From Brachionus plicatilis (lineage: Eukaryota > Rotifera > Eurotatoria > Ploima > Brachionidae): a stretch of DNA of 57,860 bases. The DNA lies in the NCBI GenBank assembly GCA_010279815.1, contig QEOQ01000267.1:112416-170275 (forward strand), read 5' to 3'. Of this stretch, positions 21,694-30,747 are shown piece by piece. A program made the position numbers and the translations under genes. How positions within the stretch are numbered: position 1 is the stretch's first letter; the number at the start of each line of letters is the position of its first letter. Under the pieces are notes generated by a model. The model was not told where the DNA came from, did not search any database, and was given only the letters and a program-made list of their open reading frames with translations.

Positions 21694-22436
21694 CAGTACT
21701 GCTACAAAAAAACTGTTTTTACGTAATTTTACGTGAAATTACGTGAAATTACGTAAAATTACGTTAAAAGTAAAAATTCCAAAAAATATTATTTTTTTTG
21801 AGAATTTTGACATTTTTTGACTTTTTTTTTAATTTTTTGGACCTGAATTCGAAAAAAGAAATTACTATTTTTGACGTAAATTTACGTGAAATTTTATTTA
21901 ATAGTGGTAATTTTTTGTAAAAAAAAGCAAAAAAAGTAAATTTTGTACAAATTTTAAATAAGTTAATTATAAACAATAGACAAAAGGAAAAAAATAAATA
22001 TATATAAATTTCCAATTATACACCTCCCAATAAAATTCAATGGGCTGGAATTGCATTTAAGGGAGAAACAAATTTTGTTGTAAGAAACAGATAAGAAGAA
22101 AAGCTTTTACTTAAGAATTTTTTAAGATAAAAAAAAAAGTTACTTATTGTGCACTACTTTTTTTAAATTTTAACAATATTGTTTGGGTAAATTGTTTTTT
22201 AGTAATTATTCTTTGTCGATAATAATTGATTCATTTCTTTTAAACAAAGATTAAATCTCCCCCAAAGAATCGCGATTTAAATCCCATTAAACTTATGTGG
22301 AACAAGTTAAAACAGCATGTTAGGAAGAGAATGATTTTATCGGAAGCTGATGCCGAAATGGCTGCCAAAGATTTCGAAAAATCTTTAACGAAAGAAAAAT
22401 GCCAAAATTATATAAATCATTTAAAGGTTTTTATCA
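21694..22436 (+). mobile_element. truncated Tc1/mariner element
   Basis: The left end (TA then CAGTACTGCTACAAAAAAAC, followed by ACGTGAAATTACG repeats) belongs to the same family as the 37955-39531 element. A matching right end was not found, so the element is cut. Its remaining transposase piece (22256-22436) is damaged. Confidence 0.7.
22256..22436 (+). pseudogene. Tc1/mariner transposase fragment with lost catalytic Glu
   Basis: Reads SPPKNRDLNPIKLMWNKLKQ and on through a helical tail to INHLK, then a GT donor. It aligns with the C-terminal SPDLNPIE..W..LK box of Tc1 transposases. The catalytic Glu is Lys (NPIK), and extra residues sit between SP and DLNP. The rest of the transposase is not seen. 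Dead copy. Confidence 0.7.
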
Positions 22437-23518
22437 GATTTTATTTTATTTTCTTTCTTATTTTTTTAAAAAACATCAAAAAGTATTTTTTTTAATTACG
22501 AACGTATATAATAATAATAATATACATATATTTTTTTTTGGAAGTTTTCATAAGCTTGGCAAAGGAGCGAAAGCTGGAGCCATTATTTATTTATTTATAT
22601 ATTTATTTAAACAAAGACGTTTATCATCATCATTTAATAATTGTGGTATTATGTTAAAAAAATGTGAAATCCATTTTAATAGGCCCTCTTTCATCGTCTT
22701 TAATTTTACCAAAATAGTTATTTCCTATATATGTAATAAAAGACTTTGTATTAAATGGTCTTAATTTAGTTAGTAATTATAGAAGTTAACACAGCGAACA
22801 AACTAAAGCATCTTTTGGCAATCTGCTTTTGTGATGAAGCCACCATTTTGCCAAAATGAATGTGTTCAAGTCTAATGTTTGATCTATAACGATAGATAAT
22901 CCACCATTTATCAATTATCTTATCAGAAATTTCTAAAATTAAATTAAGATATGCTTGGATTTTTTTATTTTAATTTGAAATTTTTTTATTCCCAAAATAA
23001 AATTTAATAAAAATAAATGTTTATTTCATTTCCAAAGTAAAATAAGAAAAATTAATAAAATATATAAATATTCATCTATGGATCAATTTATCAATAAATT
23101 TGCAGAGATTGCAAATTAAAAATAAAACTTTGAAATATTATAAAAATTAATTACGTATTAAAGAATGTTCTGATCAAATTTGAAAAATGAAATTTGATTT
23201 AGAATTTTACTTTGCCATTTTTGGTCGTGCCTGATCTTTATAGTTTAAAAAGATCAATATTAAGAAGTTTAAATTATTGGAAAAGAGTTTCTGCAAAAAC
23301 TCTAAAAAATGCACCTCTCCCTAAATCTGAAGAGTTTTTTTAGGAAAGCAGTTTTTTTTAGAGAAAAAAAAATATTAAAAAGTAAGCTTAAAAATTTTAT
23401 CATTTTATTAAGAGTTAATTAAGTCAATACAAGTTTAAAAAATATTATTTAGTTTTATTAAAATATCCTATTTCGAATATGTAAAGATCACTACAGTATT
23501 AAATTATACTTAAATTAA
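22437..23518. other. gene-free stretch
   Basis: No supported feature. Low-complexity ATTT/TTTA runs near 22590 and several random open frames. Confidence 0.45.
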
Positions 23519-23965
23519 TCAGCCAAAATATCTTATTATGCCACCATTAACACATCTATATCCAAATCCTACGCATCCTCCAGGACCTTCGGAGCCTCTT
23601 CGGCATAAACTTGTAGAAAAAGGACAAATACGTCCATTCATGCATTTATTTCCAAATCCAACGCATCCTCCAGGACCTTCCGAGCCTCTTCTGCAAAAAG
23701 TAGAAGAAAAAGGACAAATACGTCCATTCATGCATTTATTTCCAAATCCAACGCATCCTCCAGGACCTTCCGAGCCTCTTCTGCAAAAAGTAGAAGAAAA
23801 AGGACAAATACGTCCATCCATGCATTTATTTCCAAATCCAACGCATCCTCCAGGACCTTCCGAGCCTCTTCTGCAAAAAGTAGAAGAAAAAGGACAATTT
23901 TGAGACGTTATTCCATCAAAACTTAATAAACCTAAGACCAAAATAATTTGTATTATTTCTTTCAT
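23519..23965 (-). CDS. secreted protein of four tandem 30-residue cysteine modules
   Basis: 148 codons, single exon, ATG 23965, TGA 23519. Residues 1-22 are a good signal peptide (basic start, long hydrophobic core, ending ITSQ). Four modules then follow, each C-P-F-S-S/T-x-x-C, RRGSEGPGGC, VGFGxxC, x-x-G-x-I. Spacing is C-x6-C-x9-C-x6-C with five residues to the next module, giving 16 cysteines and an even four per module. No transmembrane part. The whole mature protein is modules, apart from a short RYFG end. The DNA of modules 1-3 is almost identical and module 4 is more worn. I do not recognise the family. A disulfide-stabilised extracellular, cuticle, defence or inhibitor peptide is possible but unproven. 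The opposite strand is also open, but its translation is proline-rich shadow. Confidence 0.8.
   Translation of the reverse strand: MKEIIQIILVLGLLSFDGITSQNCPFSSTFCRRGSEGPGGCVGFGNKCMDGRICPFSSTFCRRGSEGPGGCVGFGNKCMNGRICPFSSTFCRRGSEGPGGCVGFGNKCMNGRICPFSTSLCRRGSEGPGGCVGFGYRCVNGGIIRYFG
23539..23905. repeat. 90-bp tandem repeat, about four units
   Basis: TCCAAATCCAACGCATCCTC recurs at 23651, 23741 and 23831, exactly 90 bp apart, with a diverged unit to the left near 23561. It encodes the cysteine modules. Confidence 0.95.
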
Positions 23966-24649
23966 TTTATTTACTTTTAAATTTTATATTAACTTTTGCT
24001 TTTTATATTGTTAATTTTTTTGAAATTTTAAATATAATATTTTATATTAATTTCTTATTCATGATATTTTCATTGAAATTAATATAAAACATAAAAAATT
24101 TGTTCATTTTAATAGGCAAATTTTATTCTAATGATAAGAAAATCATTTTTAAACATTAGAATTATTTGAAGACTTTTAAATAATGATGCTATTTGCTTAA
24201 AAATGCAATTTAACAATCATACTGGATGAGTTAAGAATTCTTTTCAATACACTGAATCATAAATTGCAGACCAGTTTTTCACTTTCTTTTTAATGTTCAT
24301 TAATTGACAAAAAAAGTTAAATGTTTTTTAATGTCAATTATATTTTTACCAACAAAACAAGCGATGCAATTAAAATTTGAATTCAAATTCAAATATATTT
24401 TTAGGCTTAAATTCAAACTCAAATTTAAAAATATGTTTAATTTTTATTCTATTAGGTGTCTTAAGTAATCCTTATTTAGAATTGGAGTTTTATTTGGGAT
24501 GTTCTAAAACACTGGCTCCTAATTTTTGTCCTTTTTCCTGACCCCTTGTTATCTCATCATCAAACGAATATAACTGTTAGATTTTTTGCTGATTGGAGGG
24601 CTCATTTACTAATTAATTTGATAAAAAATTAAATTACTGTACAAACAAT

Positions 24650-24830
24650 TGGTCACATATTATGTGACCAATTTCCTCAATAGTGGTATGTGACGAAGAC
24701 TAGTCACCTAATTTTTGGAGGGGTAATATGTGACCAAAAAGATTATTTAAAAAAATTTGGAAAAAATTGCGTGAGCAAAAATTTCATTATGTGACCAATT
24801 AAAGATATATGTTATGTTACCAAAAAAAAA
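24650..24830. repeat. worn GGTCAC-rich terminal region of a Merlin-like element
   Basis: GGTCACATATTATGTGACC and further TGTGACCA/GTCACCT words at 24652-24815 resemble the subterminal repeats of the element at 1222-2322. No opposite end found. Confidence 0.45.
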
Positions 24831-24876
24831 GATAGAATATTAGTGAAGATTTTTGTCCATTTTAAATAATAAAAGT

Positions 24877-25080
24877 TTAGTGTTTTCTTGTCATGTGTAT
24901 TTTAAGCTCTCGGCGCTCAAAATAATTGTCACATTCAGGACACTTCACTGAGCTTCGTTTGTTACTCGACGTTTTTTTAACCTTTTCAGTAGTCGATTTA
25001 TTACATATAGGTTTCTCAATAGCCTCTTTTTCTTAGATTAAGCTTTTAATCTTTACACTGTTTAGCTTTACATTTGCCAT
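24877..25080 (-). pseudogene. C2H2 zinc-finger relic
   Basis: Minus strand, ATG 25080 (MANVKLNSVKIKSLI), in-frame TAA at 25035-25033, then 51 further codons. These end with one clear C2H2 finger: KCPECDNYFERRELKIHMTR then KH (C-x2-C-x12-H-x4-H). The finger sits at the extreme C-terminus, as in the 40118-40288 ORF, and both lie beside GGTCAC/GATCAC-repeat DNA. Probably a transposon-borne gene broken by the stop. Confidence 0.55.
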
Positions 25081-25277
25081 TTCAATATTTATTTTTTCAA
25101 ATTTTTACTTTTATACAATCTCAAAATTTTATAGTATAATTGTTGAAATTAATGAAAACAAAACATACTGATATTGGGATGAAAAACTGGAAAAAATACA
25201 TACTGATATGAAAAACGAATTATGGAACTATAAAGCAAGTGATTTCAAAGACGAGTGATATCCTACCCATGGTATTA

Positions 25278-26112
25278 CTGTCAATCCTCGGTATAACGAA
25301 CTACTTGGGCGGAAAATTCGGTATTCGTTATATCGAATTTCGTTATATCGAAATTCCCATATAAAATGACAGGGGCCAAAAAATTTTTAAACCAAATTTT
25401 ATTGATAAAAAAATCTAAGATAAAAAATGCGAAATAAAACAAATAGTTAATTTTTTTGAAAAAAATAGTAGAAATTTTAGAAGCATTAACGTTGTATTCT
25501 TTGGCCAACTTTGAAGTGGTTATTTTTTGCTCAGTATGATTTTTAATAATATCTATCTTGACTTCAAGAGATATACATTTTCTCTTTTTGCAAACTTGTT
25601 TTTCATTCATTTTTATCAATTAGAAATTTTAGATAAACAATAATTAGTAATTGTCAAGTATTTATTTATTATTTTTTATTATCAAGGTCATAGTGAGTGA
25701 ATCGAGCGAAATTTTAGAAATCAATATAAAATTTTATTGGTTAAAAATATGAAAAAATATTGCAATTTTGGAGTGAAAGATTGAATAATCTATTATAATT
25801 TTATTTATATCCAATTAAAAAAAAGGTAAAACGAAAATAAAATTCCGCTCAACTTACATTGAATTCACTCAAGATGTGTTAAATAACGAATGTCGTTTTT
25901 TTAAAATTCGTTATATAAAGGTTTTTTTCTTAAGAAAAGTATTACTCGTTTTTTTATCTTAGTTCGTTATATCGGGATTTCGTTAAAAAGAGGTTCGTTG
26001 TATCAAAGAAAATTAGCAATCTTTTTCCTTTATAAAAAATCGGTTCCTGGATTCATATTCGTAATATAGAGCAGTTCGTTATATTGGGATTCGTTATACG
26101 GAGGATCGACTG
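25278..26112. mobile_element. pogo/Tigger-type element, non-autonomous
   Basis: Ends CTGTCAATCCTCGGTATAAC and complement of CAGTCGATCCTCCGTATAAC at 26112, with TA on both sides. The subterminal GTTATATCGAA words continue for over 60 bp each way. These are Tigger/pogo-style ends. Inside is the N-terminal part of a CENP-B-type transposase on the minus strand. The catalytic part is missing. Confidence 0.85.
25455..25610 (-). pseudogene. CENP-B/psq-type helix-turn-helix of a Tigger transposase
   Basis: ATG 25610. Reads MNEKQVCKKRKCISLEVKID, then IIKNHTEQKITTSKLAKEYN, then VNASKISTIF. This matches the N-terminal CENP-B HTH (KRK.LSLE.K..II......S..LA.E..I..STIS.I). After about 52 residues the frame enters non-homologous A/T sequence, so only the DNA-binding start remains. 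Confidence 0.75.
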
Positions 26113-26814
26113 TAAAGCATGCGTCGCTAAACAAGGGGATACGGTACTTTAAAAATAAACCAAATTTATTCTAATGATTAGAAAATCATTTTTAAACATT
26201 AGAATTATTTGAAGACTTTTAAATAATGATGCTATTTGCTTAAAAATGCAATTAAACAATCTTACTAGATGAGTTAAGAATTCTTTGATATCGTTACTTA
26301 TCCAATTAGTTAGCTACTTAGTTACTTTTTTTCAGCCAGCCATACTTCTATATAACCAAGTTTGCTTAAAATATTACATACGCATGTTTAGTTTATTATA
26401 TAAAAGCTTAATACTAATTAATGACCTACGTGCACAGCTATTGCAAAAGCACTCTAAAAAATATTGTAAACGGGATTGGAAAAATCTTTATTTTGTCTCG
26501 AATCCCAATTTAAAACTATATATCATTACTTTTATGCTATGAAAATTGACAGATTATGGTTAAGATTGTCAGAATCAAAAATGTCAGAGTAAAATTGTCA
26601 GAAATAAAAAAATCAGAAAAAAAATTGTCAGAAATAAAAAAATCAGAAAAAAAATTGTCAGAAAAAAAAAAGTCAGAAAAAAAATTGTCAGGTCTGACAA
26701 TTTTATCAAAGAGATAGCGATAATTTTTTTATTGGTTTATTTTTTTTAAAGAAATATAATAAATGAAAAAAAAGATCACAAAAATTATTATTTAAAAAAA
26801 TCAGAAATAAAATA

Positions 26815-27282
26815 TTAGTTTAAGTCGAAATTAATTTCATTTTTTGCAAAAACATAATTATCAATTAATGAATAAGAAAATAAAGTATGAGATTTATTTT
26901 GAATTATAAAATTGAACTCATCTCTAATTTTTTTTTGATCAAAAATTAATTTACCAGGATCAATATCCATTGCTAGAGCCAATGCATAACCAAGCGCAAA
27001 CAAACCACAGTCAATCGACCCATTTTGTTTAGAGACTGGAGTGTGATTAATTTTGATAAATCTAGACCCACCATTTATTCTTTTTAGTACATTTTTAATA
27101 GTGTATAAATAGTAACCGGGATTATTTAAACTATCGTAAATGTACCAATTATTTGAACAAGCAGGCTCACTTGGATTATAATTTGAAATGACGACCCAGT
27201 GATTTTTAGCATGAGCAACTTGGATAAAAAGTGATTCATCAAGAGGAACAAAACAAAACCTAAAAATCCTAAAAGTGTACAT
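26815..27282 (-). CDS. Ulp1-like C48 cysteine protease carried by the MULE
   Basis: Minus strand, ATG at 27282 chosen (MYTFRIFRFCFVPLDESLF). An open frame extends a little further up, to 27336. Catalytic set in the order of SUMO/Ulp1 proteases: His in AKNHWVVISNY, Asp in WYIYDSLNNPG, Gln and Cys in SKQNGSIDCGLFALGYALAL. It ends FDLN and TAA. About 155 residues is a minimal C48 domain without regulatory extension. Ulp1-like proteases ride in several transposon groups, including some plant MULEs, where their role is unclear. Its 5' end overlaps the transposase fragment on the other strand. All catalytic residues are present, so it may be active. Confidence 0.75.
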   Translation of the reverse strand: MYTFRIFRFCFVPLDESLFIQVAHAKNHWVVISNYNPSEPACSNNWYIYDSLNNPGYYLYTIKNVLKRINGGSRFIKINHTPVSKQNGSIDCGLFALGYALALAMDIDPGKLIFDQKKIRDEFNFIIQNKSHTLFSYSLIDNYVFAKNEINFDLN

Positions 27283-27831
27283 GACATTCAAATCAATAAT
27301 GTTTATGCTACAATTAATGATGAGCCTTTTCTTCAATTTGATAATGAAGATAATGAAAACCGTATTTTGACATTCATTTCACCATTAGGTATGAAAATTT
27401 TAGGAAGCGCTACAAGATGGCATTTTGACGGTACCTTCAAGACTTGTCCGACTCATTTCCATCAGATATTGTCAATTCATTGTCTTTATCAAAATAGAAT
27501 GTTTCCAGCAGCTTACATTCTGCTCCAAAATAAAGAGCGAGAAACTTATATTAAAGCTTTTACAAGCGTAAAGGAAATTTTAGTGAGCAATAATTATACG
27601 CTTAACGTACAGGAAACACTCACGGATTTTGAGTTAGCCCTGATTCAGGCAATAAGCATCACTTTTGAAAATGCCAAAATTTATGGCTGCTGGTTTCATT
27701 TTAACCAAGCTTTAATAAGGTATCTTTTCGAAAAATGTAATAAAAGGACCCTCTATAATGAAAATTATGAATTTAAATTTTGGATACGAAGATTCAGTGC
27801 ACTAGCTCTTGTCCCACTTAAGCCCGGGTAG
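27250..27831 (+). pseudogene. MULE transposase core fragment
   Basis: Open from 27250 (KTKPKNPKSVHDIQINNVYA) through RWHFDGTFKTCPTHFHQ, an LTDFELALIQAI segment, and IYGCWFHFNQALIRYLFEKC, then a stop at 27831 after LVPLKPG. The DGTFK, TDFE and GCWFHF.QA boxes are the MULE transposase domain. The N-terminal zinc finger and the C-terminal SWIM finger are absent. Downstream the frame meets an ACGTAA-rich patch that looks like an inserted Tc1-type end, so the gene is cut. Confidence 0.8.
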
Positions 27832-28035
27832 AAAATTACGGATAAATTTACGGCATTTTTACGTATAAATTACGCGCAATTTTGTAACAAATGTTAAAGA
27901 AAAATACGTAATTACGCCACAATTACGCCGTAAAAAAACGATACGTAAATTAGACAAATTGTGTCGTAAATCACTATCACTTTTTTACGCGTAAATTACG
28001 GGTACAAATTTTGTAAAATTTTTCAAAATACTTAT
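27832..28035. repeat. ACGTAAATTACG-rich patch
   Basis: TTACGGATAAATTTACGGC and many ACGTAA/TTACGC words, like the arms of the Tc1-type elements at 7623 and 37955 but without a TA-CAGT end. Probably a fragment inserted into the MULE. Confidence 0.4.
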
Positions 28036-28232
28036 GATTTTTAGCAATATTTTCAGTAAAATAAATCAAAAAAATTAAAATAACGCGTTTTTAATTAATA
28101 AATTTAGAAAAAAACTGAAAATTACGCGTAATTTTAACAAAAAAATATAAAAAAAAAAAAAATTATCCATCAAAATTTTTATTTTAAAATAAAAAAATTT
28201 TTGAAAATTATTTAATATTAATATAATTTTTT

Positions 28233-28781
28233 TTAATCTGAGCTATTACTACTAGTATAACTCGAATAACTTTTTCGGCACGAGCTAGAAGAGGATTCGC
28301 TTGGCAAACGATTTTTCTTTTTTCTTTTCTTCTCTTCTTCTCTGTCTTCATCTTCTTGTTCATCACTTTCTATGTTCTTCTTTTGTTCAGCTTTCTTTCG
28401 ATCTCTTCTCTCTTTTCTTCTATGATCTTTTCTTTCTCTCTTCTTTTTTGCTTTAATATGACGGCCATAGTTGTTCACAGAGCTTTTGACACCTTTCCAT
28501 ACTTTAGGAAGTTGCTTCTTCGTTATTTCGAAACGAACTTTCACTGCCCCTAAAAGGAAAAAGTACAAATAATAAATTAAATTTAAAAAAATACTTTTAA
28601 GCTTTCCTAGTCTGTCTGGATCAGTAAGCTTTTCTCTTTTTTCTGATGACCTACGACTAGCTTCATCCCATAAAATGCAATTGGTAAGTTCGTCCCGAGT
28701 AAATAAAACATCTGCACATGCATATGCAAATGTATTTACTCGGTCGCCTTCAAGAGAAAGTAGGTCAACCCCATTATGCTT
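28233..28781 (-). CDS. BEN-domain protein exons inside the MULE
   Basis: Exons 28781-28595 and 28549-28233 join in frame across a 45-bp GT...AG intron. The protein reads GDRVNTFAYACADVLFTRDE, then LTNCILWDEASR, then KLTDPDRLGKLKRAVKVRFE, then KVWKGVKSSVNNYGRH. It keeps the BEN pattern: helix with LFTREEL, a LDP.R...I/V...RF segment, W...... and a terminal R. BEN domains bind DNA or chromatin proteins. After it come a basic/acidic KRERKDHRRKERR tail and a serine-rich end. An AG acceptor at 28782 shows that a 5' exon is missing here. Either a captured host gene fragment or an element-encoded DNA-binding protein. Confidence 0.6.
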   Translation of the reverse strand, partial: KHNGVDLLSLEGDRVNTFAYACADVLFTRDELTNCILWDEASRRSSEKREKLTDPDRLGKLKSIFLNLIYYLYFFLLGAVKVRFEITKKQLPKVWKGVKSSVNNYGRHIKAKKKRERKDHRRKERRDRKKAEQKKNIESDEQEDEDREEEKKRKKKNRLPSESSSSSCRKSYSSYTSSNSSD

Positions 28782-29237
28782 CTAAAAATAATATATATAT
28801 ATATATTTTAAACGGTTGATAAATTAAAAATGGTACTGAAAACAAATAAAAAAAGAAAAAAAAATAAATTTTTAAAACGACCAACAGTAATAATTTTTTG
28901 TGCTTGCACAAAAAATTACTTCCCTACTAATTACTTCTAACTAATTAACAGATTCTAATATTGCAATATTACTAAAAAATAGGAATAGCAGTTGCAAACG
29001 TTTTTGATTGGATATAATAATTTCTAGTTTAATTTTAATGGCATCTTGAACTTTAGGATCAAAAATATCAGATCAAATAGTATTTTGTTTATAACTTTTG
29101 AATGGTACTTGATTAAGTCTCTCTGCAAAATGCTAAATAATGCAAATTACATGCTGAATTTTGTGTGAGGCTCTGCAAAAACTCTGCATTTAAATGCAGA
29201 GTTCAACACAATATATTGTAATAATATACAAAGTTGT

Positions 29238-29330
29238 TATACGGCCATAGTTGTTCACAGAGCTTTTGACACCTTTCCATACTTTAGAAAGTTGCTTCTT
29301 CGTTATTTCGAAACGAACTTTCAAACTTTC
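29238..29330. repeat. second copy of part of the BEN exon
   Basis: 29240-29325 repeats 28458-28543 with about two changes (ACGGCCATAGTTGTTCACAG core). It ends where the EamA-like exon begins, so it marks a rearrangement joint. Confidence 0.85.
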
Positions 29331-29450
29331 AGCCTAAAATTGTTGCCTCTGTCGGAATTTCCCGAAATACAAGATAGGCAATTAATGCCGAGACAACTAG
29401 TTCAAAATATCTATACGGTGCAAGTGCTGTGGCGTCTGCCACAGCAAATG
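29329..29450 (-). pseudogene. EamA/drug-metabolite-transporter last exon fragment
   Basis: After the acceptor CTTAAAG the minus strand reads [20 protein letters not shown], then [19 protein letters not shown] and TGA. This is the shape of the C-terminal EamA half (a....AP..Y..L..A.L.GYL.FGE.PT...L.G). About 39 residues remain and the closing helix is missing after LG. No other EamA exon is seen in the window, so this is a fragment. The best resemblance by eye is to bacterial-type EamA carriers. Confidence 0.5.
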
Positions 29451-29559
29451 CTTTAAGTAAGAAAATAGGACATTGTTAATTTTTATTAATTAAATTTTAT
29501 AAAAAAATACAATTGTTATTTATTCTGAATTATTTTAAAAAAAATTATTTAAAGAAATC

Positions 29560-29892
29560 GCATGAAAAGCTTAATTTCAAGTTAAATAGACATGTCACAG
29601 TTCACCATAATTTTGTCGAAGCTCCACCAGTCGGCTGCGAGATATTTAATGTTGGCTGACCGGTGGGCGAACCGCTGGTCAGTCGTTTTTATTAATTAAA
29701 AAAATATAAATTAGAGTTCGAAAGCTGCCGTTGTGATGTCGGGCAGCTAATATTTATAGGCCCTTTTGAAAATGAAAATTTTTTGGAGCGAGTTGATTTT
29801 GGAAATTTAGTGATTAAACGAACAGCTGACTATTCATCTTCATTCACTAAAGAACAATTTACTATATATAATTTAAAATATTTTATTTTTAT
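29560..29892 (+). other. two coding-like segments of unknown family in the MULE
   Basis: 29572-29650 reads LNRHVTVHHNFVEAPPVGCE and on to IFNVG and a stop. 29722-29899 reads FESCRCDVGQLIFIGPFENE and on through NFLERVDFGNLVIKRT to a stop. Composition is protein-like, and a splice joining IFN to FES (acceptor TAGAG at 29721) keeps frame. A GC-rich hairpin (CTGACC ... GGTCAG, 29656-29682) lies between. Family not recognised. Confidence 0.35.
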
Positions 29893-30747
29893 TTAATTAA
29901 TACACTTAGATATTCTTCTTCTTATATTCATCTTCATTACCTATTTTAATTAAACTTCAATAAAAAATATTATTATTGATGTTCATTAACTTTTATAAAT
30001 TAGGATTCAATTTAAATTAATTAATATTCAATTGTCAGTTAATTTAAAAAAAAAACGTTTTATCTTCCAATAAGAAAAAAGTAAAAGCAAAAATCAGGAT
30101 TGGTTTGACATTTTTATTTCTGACAATTTTGTTTTTTTTTACATTCTGACTTTTTTTTTCTGACAATTTTTTTTCTGACTTTTTTTTTTTCTGACAATTT
30201 TTTTTCTGACTTTTTTATTTCTGACAATTTTACTCTGACATTTTTGATTCTGACAATCTTAACCATCTCCAATTGACAATACAAACGAGAAAAAATAATT
30301 GTTTCCGTTGTTGTATAAACTATAAGCGAACAACCATTACCATTTACGAATTTAATTGTGTTCTTCCAGGTACCGATTAACTAAGATAAGATTCGATCGG
30401 TTAATGACTATTCAGGGACAAATTCTTCTTTTTTTATGGAAGTTCATCCCATTTACGCTTAAAAAAAGATAAAGAATATTACTGTGGATTTCAAAAAGTT
30501 CATTTTTGAGAATTCGGAAAATAATTAAGAGAAAGGAATTAGTATGCAATGCACCAACTTAAGTTGGTTTCATGGCCATCCACTTTCATCCTAATGTTCC
30601 TCAAAAGCTCTGTGTACTCTTTAAATGGAGCTTACTTTTCAAAGTCGGAATTACTTAAAAGTTTTCGACTGTTTTCGTCATATTTCTGGGCCTCAAGAAA
30701 GTAACCTAGGATTTTCGTAAATTATTTCTTGGGTCTACCTATTCAAC

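Larger units (their letters stand above)
24117..26285. repeat. 125-bp direct repeats enclosing 1.9 kb
   Basis: 24117-24243 and 26161-26285 match at about 96% (core AACATTAGAATTATTTGAAG). They flank the Tigger element, the zinc-finger relic and the GGTCAC-rich patch. They lack the TG...CA ends of LTRs that I would expect, so a segmental duplication is as likely as a retroelement. Confidence 0.8.
26552..30270. mobile_element. MULE (Mutator-like) element with CTGACA subterminal arrays
   Basis: Ends contain ATGGTTAAGATTGTCAGAAT and its complement, continuing as arrays of TGTCAGA/TCAGAAA units (26570-26705 and 30112-30255). An 8-bp repeat AATTGACA lies at 26544-26551 and 30271-30278, read here as the target duplication (MULEs make 8-11 bp). 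Contents left to right: Ulp1-like protease (minus), MULE transposase fragment (plus), ACGTAA-rich patch, BEN-domain exons (minus), duplicated 85-bp piece, EamA-like exon (minus), unidentified exons (plus). Confidence 0.75.

Noticed and set aside
23538..23903. Plus-strand proline-rich open frame opposite the cysteine peptide
   Set aside because: A shadow produced by the 90-bp repeats; no start context or signal, whereas the minus strand has a signal peptide and paired cysteines.
24117..26285. LTR retrotransposon
   Set aside because: No TG...CA ends, no gag/pol or primer site; the interior is unrelated DNA-transposon material.
28356..28553. Plus-strand open frame rich in Phe/Ser/Leu
   Set aside because: Reverse-strand shadow of the basic BEN-protein tail.
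29656..29682. GC-rich hairpin as a tRNA or small RNA gene
   Set aside because: No cloverleaf, no A/B boxes; only a single short stem.
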